Assembly: GCA_944392465.1 (NCBI GenBank)
Contig: CALXWR010000002.1
Span: forward strand, 1-63,206
Direction: 5' to 3'
DNA from: an uncultured Clostridia bacterium
GTDB lineage: Bacteria; Bacillota; Clostridia; TANB77; CAG-508
DNA length: 63,206 nucleotides
In this document: positions 25,867 to 32,352 of the stretch, piece after piece
Numbering within the stretch: the stretch's first letter is position 1
Layout of the letters: each line of letters begins with the position of its first letter
The notes under the pieces: model-generated
What the model was told of the DNA's origin: nothing
The model's database searches: none
Seen by the model: only the letters and a program-made list of their open reading frames with translations
Made by a program: the position numbers and the translations under genes

Positions 25867-25892
25867 TTGAAAAAGTACTTATACTTTTTCAA
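25867..25892. promoter_or_regulatory. Perfect palindrome upstream of the SASP gene
   Basis: TTGAAAAAGTA-CTTA-TACTTTTTCAA is an 11-bp stem with a 4-nt loop, 44 nt before the spore protein start. The forespore promoter should lie here; a GCATGAT at 25855-25861 could be a sigma-G -35 element, but I cannot place a convincing -10. Confidence 0.4.
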
Positions 25893-25935
25893 ATTAAAAA
25901 TTAAACATTTATCACATTCTAGGAGGTGAATTAGA

Positions 25936-26136
25936 ATGGCATACTCAAACAGCAATTCAAAAGTTGTTCCAGAAGCTAGAGAAGCTTTAGACAAATTCAA
26001 ATATGAAGTAGCTTCAGAAGTTGGTGTTAACTTAAAACAAGGTTATAACGGAGATATATCAGCTAGAGACGCTGGTAAAATAGGTGGACAAATGGTTAGA
26101 AAATTAATCCAACAAGCTGAAAGCCAAATGAAATAG
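25936..26136 (+). CDS. Alpha/beta-type small acid-soluble spore protein
   Basis: This 66-aa DNA-coating protein protects forespore DNA and is degraded at germination. The diagnostic segments are present: EALDKFKYEVASEVGV (with the GPR protease site E-V-A-S-E) and the C-terminal GDISARDAGKIGGQMVRKLI. A strong ribosome binding site (TAGGAGGTGA) precedes the ATG. This gene is the clearest sign that the organism sporulates, or descends from a sporulating lineage. Confidence 0.96.
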   Translation: MAYSNSNSKVVPEAREALDKFKYEVASEVGVNLKQGYNGDISARDAGKIGGQMVRKLIQQAESQMK

Positions 26137-26227
26137 TTTTTGCGTAGAACTAGTTAGCAAAAAATATTAGTTTATTAGATATCATTTTTATAATTTAATA
26201 TACTTATATGTTTTGCTTGAATCACGT

Positions 26228-26276
26228 AAAAAAGCAACCTCTTTAGATTTATTTTTAAAGAGGTTGCTTTTTTATT
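26228..26276. terminator. Bidirectional terminator between the SASP gene and hpf
   Basis: A perfect 18-bp stem AAAAAAGCAACCTCTTTA / TAAAGAGGTTGCTTTTTT has T-runs at both sides. It serves the convergent SASP (plus) and hpf (minus) genes. Confidence 0.85.
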
Positions 26277-26278
26277 TT

Positions 26279-26812
26279 TTATAATCCTTCTGGTTCTACT
26301 AAACCAAAGTTTTTATTATCTTTTAATCTGTAAATTACATTTGTTTTTCCTGTTTCAATATCTATAAATGCCATAAATTTATTTTGTGGTTGTTCTTGAA
26401 GTTTTAATTTAGCATCTTCAGGTGTCATAGGTTTTATATCATAATATAAAACTTTTACAATTTCATTTGATACTTCTGTATCTTCTAATTTCATTTCTTC
26501 TTTAGCTCTTATTGTTTCAAGTTTATTTTGTTTATCTTTTTTTGTTTTCATTTTTCTAACTTGACCTTCTAATATATCTATATCTTTATCTATAGAAGCA
26601 TATAAATCTTTATGAGCTGTAACTGCTCTAAAATCTTCTGTGTCTGTTTTGATATTCATTTCTGCTACTTTTTGGCTTCCTTCTGTTTTTATTGTAGCAT
26701 AAACATCAAACTCTTCTCCAAAATATTTTTCTAATCTTTCAGCTTTTTTCTCTATGTAGTCTTTGATTGCTTCTGTTGCTTCTAATTCTCTACTTGTTAT
26801 TTTTATATTCAT
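26279..26812 (-). CDS. hpf: Ribosome hibernation promoting factor, long form
   Basis: This long HPF dimerises ribosomes (100S) in stationary phase. The N-terminal S30AE domain (MNIKITSRELEATEAIKDYIEKK, ATIKTEGSQKVAEM) is followed by a linker and the C-terminal dimerisation domain (VLYYDIKPMTPEDAKLKL, NVIYRLKDNKNFGLVEP). I use the ATG at 26812 with AAGGAGAG 9 nt upstream rather than the frame start 10 codons earlier. Confidence 0.95.
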   Translation of the reverse strand: MNIKITSRELEATEAIKDYIEKKAERLEKYFGEEFDVYATIKTEGSQKVAEMNIKTDTEDFRAVTAHKDLYASIDKDIDILEGQVRKMKTKKDKQNKLETIRAKEEMKLEDTEVSNEIVKVLYYDIKPMTPEDAKLKLQEQPQNKFMAFIDIETGKTNVIYRLKDNKNFGLVEPEGL

Positions 26813-26980
26813 AACTATTCTCTCCTTCCAATTATTGTTCATTAGTTATAATGTGAATATATTATATATTGATTTTATTAATTTTTCAAGTAATTTAAGT
26901 AATTTCGTTCCTTTAATTAAATATTTGTTTTCTAATTACCACTAATTACTTGTATCAATCACTTTTGAGTTTCTGTTAAT

Positions 26981-27084
26981 TTGAAAAATTATGTAAATTA
27001 TGGTATAATATAAGTGTTATACACCTTAGTAGAAAGGAAATGGGTTTTGTAATTTATTTTGAGCAAATCCCGAAACAAGAGTAG
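26981..27084 (+). promoter_or_regulatory. Promoter and leader mini-ORF of the third GC-rich cassette
   Basis: TTGAAA (26981-26986), a 17-nt spacer and TATAAT (27004-27009) form a strong promoter with an extended TATGG stretch. A 14-codon ORF (27040-27084, peptide MGFVIYFEQIPKQE) follows AAAGG and ends 12 nt before the CDS ATG, in the same reading frame. Confidence 0.6.
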
Positions 27085-27096
27085 AAAGGTACAATC

Positions 27097-27381
27097 ATGT
27101 CCGAGACTAGCGAAGCCGAGAAGAACTACAGAGTTACCAAGATCTACTTCATCATCATCTTCATTTTGTCACTTCTCGTTGGTGTGCTTCTGTCTGTATG
27201 TATGAGCCAGCGGAAAACCATCGACGATCTTACTACAATTGCCGACTCTGCCATAGATAGGCTTGTGGAGATTAAAGAGGATGTTGAGCTCATCAACAAC
27301 TATCTTGATTCCACCGGGATTTTGGTAGGAGAAGAGGCTCTGCTTGATGAAGATTCTGTTATCTACTCTTCCTCTTTGTAA
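27097..27381 (+). CDS. Small single-pass membrane protein in a GC-rich cassette
   Basis: This 94-aa protein has a short charged cytoplasmic N-terminus, one transmembrane helix (about residues 16-37) and an acidic, helical extracellular region (TIDDLTTIADSAIDRLVEIK). I recognise no family. GC content and codon use are well above those of the flanking hpf and rpsT genes, as in the two GC-rich GNAT cassettes. It has AAAGG 7 nt upstream, its own promoter and terminator, and a short leader ORF. It is probably an acquired gene of unknown role. Confidence 0.65.
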   Translation: MSETSEAEKNYRVTKIYFIIIFILSLLVGVLLSVCMSQRKTIDDLTTIADSAIDRLVEIKEDVELINNYLDSTGILVGEEALLDEDSVIYSSSL

Positions 27382-27392
27382 AGAGGAGCGAG

Positions 27393-27423
27393 GAACACCT
27401 GGCACACGCTGGGTGTTCTTTGC
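27393..27423 (+). terminator. Terminator of the third GC-rich cassette
   Basis: GAACACC pairs with GGTGTTC, followed by TTTGCTTGTG. A smaller stem CCTCTT / AAGAGG (27371-27386) overlaps the stop codon. Confidence 0.65.
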
Positions 27424-27525
27424 TTGTGTTTTAACAAAATTTTGATAAAAAGCTTGCATATTAAGCATTTTTATGATAGAATATTATACGTTAATTTTAG
27501 GTCACTTAAAGAGGAGGTGCAAAAC

Positions 27526-27792
27526 ATGCCAAATATTAAATCAGCTATAAAAAGAGTAAGTGTTATTGAAAAGAAAACATTAAGAAATAACATGATTAAA
27601 TCTGAATATAAAACAGCTATAAGAAGATTTGAAGAAGCTTTAGCTAATAATGATAAAGAAAAAGCTACAGAATTATTCTCAGTAGCAACAAAAAAAATAG
27701 ACCAAGCTTGTACAAAAGGTGTTATTGTAAAAAACACAGCTGCTAGAAAAAAATCTAATTTAGCTAAAAAATTAAATTCAGCAAACGCATAG
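27526..27792 (+). CDS. rpsT: Ribosomal protein bS20
   Basis: This 88-aa basic protein binds 16S rRNA early in 30S assembly. It begins MPNIKSAIKRV and ends with TAARKKSNLAKKLNSA, both typical of bS20, and is rich in Lys and Ala. The ATG at 27526 is preceded by AGAGGAGGTGC. The longer frame from 27424 has no ribosome binding site. A terminator follows at 27833. Confidence 0.96.
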   Translation: MPNIKSAIKRVSVIEKKTLRNNMIKSEYKTAIRRFEEALANNDKEKATELFSVATKKIDQACTKGVIVKNTAARKKSNLAKKLNSANA

Positions 27793-27832
27793 AATTTTAA
27801 TAGAAAATTGTGCACAGTTTTTTATTAATGTA

Positions 27833-27866
27833 AGATTGTAAAATAATGTTTTACAATCTTTTTTTA
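27833..27866 (+). terminator. Terminator of rpsT
   Basis: AGATTGTAAAA pairs with TTTTACAATCT around TAATG, followed by seven T. The T-run merges with the palindromic repeat at 27861. Confidence 0.85.
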
Positions 27867-27906
27867 TGTAATAGGAATTTTTTCTGAAATTCCTATTACA
27901 TAAAAA
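27861..27906. repeat. Palindromic repeat, copy 2
   Basis: A perfect 20-bp inverted repeat (TTTTTATGTAATAGGAATTT and its complement, 6-nt loop). The first 17 bases of its arm match copy 1 at 13090-13134, while loops and inner bases differ. Apart from this and an AT-rich leader, the 27793-28120 gap shows nothing coding. Confidence 0.75.
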
Positions 27907-28120
27907 GTGGATAAAATTTCCTTTGATTTGTTTTTCATATTATGTTAACATTATTATATGTTATTTAATGTGCATTTTGTTTATTAAAATATGTTTTTGT
28001 AATATACTTCATTTTGTAAATTTATTTTAACAATATCTCTAAGCTGTATTGCTAACTTACTTTCATTAAATTACATAATTTATTCAATTTTATAAATATA
28101 AAAGAAAGGTAGAAAGATAT

Positions 28121-28372
28121 ATGAAAAAACTATTTTTGAATGAATTTAAAGCAATGGACAGTTCTATACAAAATGTTTTACAAAGTGGCTTAAAATTTTG
28201 TTTTGTATTATGTTTAATAGCCACTTTTTCTCTTACAATATATTTAACTGTACATAACCCATATTCTTTTTATTTTGGAATAAATATATTAAGTTCAGCT
28301 TTGTTCTTTTCTGTATTTTTTGTAATATGTTCAGTTTTTGTTGATACTATAAGAGGACATAAAGAAAAATAA
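28121..28372 (+). CDS. Small two-helix membrane protein of unknown function
   Basis: This 83-aa protein has a basic-start amphipathic N-terminus and two hydrophobic segments (about residues 24-46 and 51-74), ending in RGHKEK. The ribosome binding site AGAAAGGTAGAAAG precedes the ATG and a terminator follows at 28431. I recognise no family; it could be a sporulation or stress membrane protein, but nothing in the sequence decides this. Confidence 0.6.
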   Translation: MKKLFLNEFKAMDSSIQNVLQSGLKFCFVLCLIATFSLTIYLTVHNPYSFYFGINILSSALFFSVFFVICSVFVDTIRGHKEK

Positions 28373-28430
28373 AAAATATATAAGTAGTATGTTATAAGTG
28401 ATGATTATTTAAATAAAAATCACAAAAATT

Positions 28431-28470
28431 AAGCAACTAATAATTATTTAATAAATATTAGTTGCTTTTT
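28431..28470 (+). terminator. Terminator of the small membrane protein gene
   Basis: AAGCAACTAATA pairs with TATTAGTTGCTT, followed by TTTTT. The remainder of the 28373-28758 gap contains AT-rich sequence with no supportable gene, a second terminator (28631) and a REP-like hairpin (28730). Confidence 0.8.
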
Positions 28471-28630
28471 ACATTATGTTCGTATTTTGAATTGCATAAA
28501 TGCTAAAAAGAGTATCCTCCTTTCTTTACTTATATACTAATATTTTTTATATAGGGGTGAATATAGATTTATAAAAGTATATGATTATCACATAGATTTA
28601 AATTAAAACAGACCATTAAATTATTGATAT

Positions 28631-28686
28631 AAAAATAGCATATTATGCAATTACAAATATATTAAATCACATAATATGCTATTTTT
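28631..28686 (-). terminator. Terminator of the dTMP kinase gene cluster
   Basis: A perfect 17-bp stem AAAAATAGCATATTATG / CATAATATGCTATTTTT with a 22-nt loop. The minus strand continues with TTTTTATATC. Confidence 0.7.
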
Positions 28687-28729
28687 CAAGAAAAATCGTC
28701 CGTCAAATTATTTCGAAAATCGACATTTT

Positions 28730-28757
28730 GTGCCAATAGGGTATGCCCGAGTGGCAC
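28730..28757. repeat. REP-like hairpin GTGCCA...TGGCAC at the dTMP kinase stop codon
   Basis: GTGCCA (28730-28735) and TGGCAC (28752-28757) flank an inner GGG / CCC stem. It starts one base past the dTMP kinase stop codon. A 50-bp relative with the same ends lies at 48774-48823. Confidence 0.55.
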
Positions 28758-28758
28758 G

Positions 28759-29436
28759 TTAAATATATTTTTTTACATTATTAAATATTTCTTCATGTAT
28801 TTCTTCTATAGTTTTTATTTTACCATCTTTTACACACTGTATTTCACACCAGTCATATTTGTTTACTAACTTGCATGCTTCATTATATGCATCTTGCAAA
28901 TGTTTTTTATTGTTTTCATGTATATCCTTCTTTTCCTCATGTGTTATTTTATTAGCTCTATTTTTCATTAGTTTTTCTGCATATTCAGTTGGCATGTTTA
29001 AAAATATAACTTTAGTAGGTACTGGCAATCCATATAAATTAAACTCAAAATCCCATAACCAATCTAGAAATTTATTTCTCTCTTTATCATCTTTTATTTT
29101 TCCTGCTTGATGTACCATATTTGATGTTGTATATCTATCTGCTAAAATTATTCCGCCATTATTATAATATTCTTCATATTCTGTTTTAAAAGTTGCATAT
29201 CTATCTACAGCATAAAAAGTTGATGCTATATATGGGCTAATTGCTAATGGATCTGTTCCAAATTCTCCATTTAAATACATCTTCACCAATGCTGATGAAG
29301 GACTATCATAATTTGGAAAACTTACTGATTTATACTCTATTCCTTCTTTTCCAAATCTCTCTTTTAATTTTTGAAGTTGTGTTTGTTTTCCACTTCCATC
29401 TGTTCCATCTATTACAAATATTTTTCCTTGTTTCAT
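28759..29436 (-). CDS. tmk: Thymidylate kinase-like dNMP kinase
   Basis: This 225-aa P-loop kinase has GTDGSGKQTQ as the Walker A/LID start, the DRY-type motif (ADRYTTSNMVHQ) and a basic LID segment, all typical of dTMP kinase, which makes dTDP for DNA synthesis. It is slightly longer than usual, and its P-loop has DGSGKQTQ rather than EGSGKTTQ, as in a divergent branch. It is the last gene of an HD hydrolase / P-loop kinase / tmk cluster. A GGAGG ribosome binding site is 6 nt before the start. Confidence 0.88.
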   Translation of the reverse strand: MKQGKIFVIDGTDGSGKQTQLQKLKERFGKEGIEYKSVSFPNYDSPSSALVKMYLNGEFGTDPLAISPYIASTFYAVDRYATFKTEYEEYYNNGGIILADRYTTSNMVHQAGKIKDDKERNKFLDWLWDFEFNLYGLPVPTKVIFLNMPTEYAEKLMKNRANKITHEEKKDIHENNKKHLQDAYNEACKLVNKYDWCEIQCVKDGKIKTIEEIHEEIFNNVKKYI

Positions 29437-29475
29437 TTTAACCTCCAGCTTAACTAGTTTAATTCTAACAAATAT

Positions 29476-30204
29476 TTACCTTGTTTCTCTTTCATCTTTT
29501 TTTACTTCTAATTGGTGAGCAATTTTTTCTGTTATATCTGATGATAAATCTAGTATAAAGTCCTCTATTCTTCCCTGGTACTTGTCTGTTTCTATTAATC
29601 TATAATTTGATGATAAACTTGCAATTTCCGGTTGTTTGGCTAAAAGAGTCCTATTATATGCTGTAAGCGACTCTAAATTTACATATCTTCCAACAGAACC
29701 TTTTCTTTTTATACTTAGCTCCGGTGATGTTAAGAATCCAAGTGATATTGGTCTGTAACCATTTTTTATACTTTCTAAATCATATAACCCTTTTATTTTT
29801 TCAAGGTCTCCTTTTGTCATCATTCCATTTTGCACTGCATTTTCAAGCCATGTTAATCTATCTATAATTCCTCTATCATAAACAATTATATTTCCTTGCC
29901 CATTTGATATATCATCTAATAAATTTTTAAATAATTCTAATACCATCCACAAATCATATTGCTTTGAATCTTTTGCTACAGGATTATATTCAGCAGTTTC
30001 TCTTCTCGAAGAAATTTGCATGCCGCTATTATTAAAAAGTCTTGTTAAGCTTTTTAATAATGTCGTTTTTCCACTTTTAGGTGTACCCAAAAGTTCAACA
30101 AAAATTGGTGGAGTATTTTCGTTAATTCTTGAATTAATTTCTCTCATGTTTCTGCGAATTTTTTCTGTCTTTTGTTGCATATCTGTTTTTGTAATTGTTA
30201 TCAT
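29476..30204 (-). CDS. P-loop nucleoside/nucleotide kinase-like ATPase
   Basis: This roughly 242-aa protein has a Walker A (LLGTPKSGKTTLLKSL, about residues 39-54) and a Walker B-like IIVYDRGIIDRLTW, whose DRG-x-x-D resembles the DRS motif of deoxynucleoside kinases. A helical lid region with SIKRKGSVGRYVN follows. I start it at 30204 (MITITKTD), which has GGAGG 7 nt upstream. The gene lies between the HD hydrolase (24 nt) and tmk, so nucleotide metabolism is likely. The exact substrate is unknown; an AAA-type signalling ATPase is the alternative. Confidence 0.65.
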   Translation of the reverse strand: MITITKTDMQQKTEKIRRNMREINSRINENTPPIFVELLGTPKSGKTTLLKSLTRLFNNSGMQISSRRETAEYNPVAKDSKQYDLWMVLELFKNLLDDISNGQGNIIVYDRGIIDRLTWLENAVQNGMMTKGDLEKIKGLYDLESIKNGYRPISLGFLTSPELSIKRKGSVGRYVNLESLTAYNRTLLAKQPEIASLSSNYRLIETDKYQGRIEDFILDLSSDITEKIAHQLEVKKDERETR

Positions 30205-30228
30205 TATTAGTTCCTCCATCATTAACTA

Positions 30229-30771
30229 TTAAAATATTTTGTCTAAAATTTCTTTATATCTTTTTACTAATTCATAGCTTTCAGCATCTTTCAAATTATC
30301 TACTACAGCTTTATACATTTCTGTATAATACCAATTTTGATCAGATAGAGGCTTGTGGAAACTTTCCCATACTTTTTCTCCATTTTTTTCAAGCGAATCA
30401 TATAATGTTTCTAAATTATTTATTTTATCTGCACATTCAACCATCTTACCTTCAAAGCTTGCTGTTCTTACTTTTTCTATTGCCTCTATTTTTCTTTCTT
30501 TCCAACTTAAAGATTTATCTTCTGTAACTTCATCTACAATATCTCTAACATCTTTTCCAAATATTTTTTCAATATCTTCTAAAGAGTATTTTGTATCTTC
30601 TACCACATCGTGTAATATTCCTGCCATAACTGTTTCTTCTTTCATTCCGGCTCCTTGCAAAATCATTCCAACAGTAAAAGGATGAAATATCATGTCTACA
30701 TCATCGCTTTTTCTTCTTTGTCCATCATGTGCTTTTGTAGCAAATAATATTGCATAATCTAATTTTCTCAT
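30229..30771 (-). CDS. HD-domain phosphohydrolase (SpoT/MESH1-like)
   Basis: This 180-aa protein has the RelA/SpoT-type HD hydrolase pattern: KAHDGQRRKSDD near the start, HPFTVGMIL, the catalytic HD in MAGILHDVVEDTKYS and VECADKINNLE. Stand-alone proteins of this type (MESH1/SAH class) hydrolyse (p)ppGpp or NADPH, or other phosphorylated nucleotides. No synthetase domain is attached. It heads a cluster with two P-loop kinases, suggesting nucleotide housekeeping. Its translation start is preceded by a hairpin-SD leader element also found before guaD. Confidence 0.82.
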   Translation of the reverse strand: MRKLDYAILFATKAHDGQRRKSDDVDMIFHPFTVGMILQGAGMKEETVMAGILHDVVEDTKYSLEDIEKIFGKDVRDIVDEVTEDKSLSWKERKIEAIEKVRTASFEGKMVECADKINNLETLYDSLEKNGEKVWESFHKPLSDQNWYYTEMYKAVVDNLKDAESYELVKRYKEILDKIF

Positions 30772-30774
30772 TTA

Positions 30775-30801
30775 AACCTCCATTCGAGCAAGTTTATGCT
30801 C
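30775..30801 (-). promoter_or_regulatory. Hairpin-SD leader element, copy 1
   Basis: On the minus strand GAGCATA-AACT-TGCTC forms a small stem, then GAATGGAGGTTTAAATG brings in the ribosome binding site and ATG of the HD hydrolase. The same arrangement precedes guaD (39177-39205), and the CTCGAATGGAGGTT part precedes aspS (32333-32346). Confidence 0.55.
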
Positions 30802-30832
30802 AATTAAATATTTTTTATAACCTCATAATTTA

Positions 30833-31789
30833 TTAAAATATATATTTTTTAATAAATTTTTTAACTGTTCGCCAATACTTTTCCGGATTAATTTCTTGTG
30901 CTTCTGCATGTCCAGCATTATGAATTATCAATTTTTCTTTCTCACAATTTGCTGAATTGTATAATTTGTCTAACATATAAAAAGGTACAAATTTATCTTT
31001 ATCCCCATGGATAAATAATATTGGTGTAACTGATTTTTTTAATTGTTTTATACATGATGCTTTTTTTAAAGAATATCCCGCCTTAATTTTTGTAATTAAA
31101 TTTGCATAGTATAAAGTTGGGAACTGTGGTAAATGAAATAAATTTTTTAATTTGTCACTAAACTCTTCCCATACAGAAGTATAACCACAATCTTCAACTA
31201 TCGCTTTTACATTGCTTGGCAATTTTTCTCCACTTACCATCATTACTGTAGATGCTCCCATAGATATTCCATAAAGTATAACTTTTATATTTTCATATTT
31301 TTTATTTAAATGTTCTATCCATTTTAATAAATCTAGTCTATCTAACCAGCCCATACCTATATATTTTCCTTCGCTTTTTCCATGAGTTCGCAAATTAGGC
31401 ATTAATACATTATACCCAAATATTAAAAATTGTTTGCAACTTGGTACCATTGAAATTGCTGAATCTACATAACCATGAACAGCAATTACCCATATATTTG
31501 ATTCTTTGCAATTTTTTACTTCATATCCCTGCAACCTCGTTTTTTTATTTTCAATAAATACTTCTATACTATTTTCGGCTAACCACTTCTCGTTTTCAAC
31601 TTTTCTTTTTTCTTGTTCTTCGTCAAAATCATTGTTAAAAATAATGTTCTTGGAGGTTTTTGGATTTAAGGCTAAATCAAACAAAAAATTTCCAACTACA
31701 AAACCCATAATTATTGAAATTAAAATTATTATTACTAAAGCTAATATCATACTTTTACTCTTTCTTGTGCCAATGGTGTTTGTCCCCAT
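30833..31789 (-). CDS. Membrane-anchored alpha/beta hydrolase
   Basis: This 318-aa protein has one N-terminal transmembrane helix (residues about 14-38), then an extracytoplasmic alpha/beta hydrolase fold: oxyanion region VIAVHGYVDSA, nucleophile elbow YGISMGAST (Ser), acid IHGDKDKFVP (Asp) and NAGHAEA (His). It resembles YqkD/BEM46-type hydrolases thought to act on lipids or esters; the substrate is unknown. The start at 31789 has a close AGAGG. It stands alone, divergent from the T-box/aspS unit. Confidence 0.87.
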   Translation of the reverse strand: MGTNTIGTRKSKSMILALVIIILISIIMGFVVGNFLFDLALNPKTSKNIIFNNDFDEEQEKRKVENEKWLAENSIEVFIENKKTRLQGYEVKNCKESNIWVIAVHGYVDSAISMVPSCKQFLIFGYNVLMPNLRTHGKSEGKYIGMGWLDRLDLLKWIEHLNKKYENIKVILYGISMGASTVMMVSGEKLPSNVKAIVEDCGYTSVWEEFSDKLKNLFHLPQFPTLYYANLITKIKAGYSLKKASCIKQLKKSVTPILFIHGDKDKFVPFYMLDKLYNSANCEKEKLIIHNAGHAEAQEINPEKYWRTVKKFIKKYIF

Positions 31790-31924
31790 GACCTCTTGTA
31801 TACTTGCATTATTGTATCATAAATTTATTTATATATCTACCCAATTGTAAAATAATTAATAAGTACTTTAAAATGCTTTTAACTTAAATCAATTCAAGAT
31901 ATTTAAAAACTTTATGCATAAAAC

Positions 31925-31954
31925 TTGACTTTTTTGCATAAATTATTGTAAAAT
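31925..31954 (+). promoter_or_regulatory. Promoter of the T-box/aspS transcript
   Basis: TTGACT (31925-31930), an 18-nt spacer and TAAAAT (31949-31954) lie about 25 nt before the T-box stem I. Confidence 0.6.
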
Positions 31955-31980
31955 ATATATTATGTTTATTAAAATTAAAT

Positions 31981-32190
31981 ATTGCGTTGAAAATGACGAG
32001 GAATTAAAAGTTACTAACAGAGATAAAAGGTCATTGGCTGAAAACCTTTTTTAGAAGAACATAATTCACCAACACATTGGAGCAATCTTATATAGAGTGG
32101 GAAATAAGCATGAGTTTATTTCCAAGCTGGGTGGCACCGCGGAAAATATTTCGTCCCTGCATTTATTGCATGGGTGTTTTTTTATGCCCT
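31981..32190 (+). promoter_or_regulatory. T-box riboswitch controlling aspS
   Basis: The antiterminator sequence GGGTGGCACCGCGG (32129-32142) is diagnostic. Stem I starts with ATTGC (31981), closing with GCAAT (32092-32096). It includes GACGAGGAATT, the AG-bulge CAGAGA and the distal loop GGTCATTGGCTG. CCCTGCA / TGCATGGG followed by TTTTTTT (about 32154-32183) is the terminator. Uncharged tRNA binding would favour antitermination. Using the helix GAATT / AATTC below the specifier loop, the best specifier is AAC (32059-32061, in GAACATAATTC), an Asn codon; no GAC or GAT lies on that strand. An Asn-specific T-box on aspS fits tRNA-dependent Asn formation by a non-discriminating AspRS. Confidence 0.88.
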
Positions 32191-32352
32191 AAAAGCAAAT
32201 ATGCTTAAGTTGTTTTTATTTATTGATTATCCCTGAAATATATTTAATGGGAATTGAGCAATAATTTTATTTAAATACTTTAATGAATGGATAATAAGGT
32301 TTTTAAATATTATTTTGTTAGAGTATATATTTCTCGAATGGAGGTTTTTATA

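Noticed and set aside
31995..31997. GAC here as the T-box specifier codon for tRNA-Asp
   Set aside because: It lies on the 5' strand near the K-turn motif, whereas specifiers sit on the 3' strand of the stem I internal loop.
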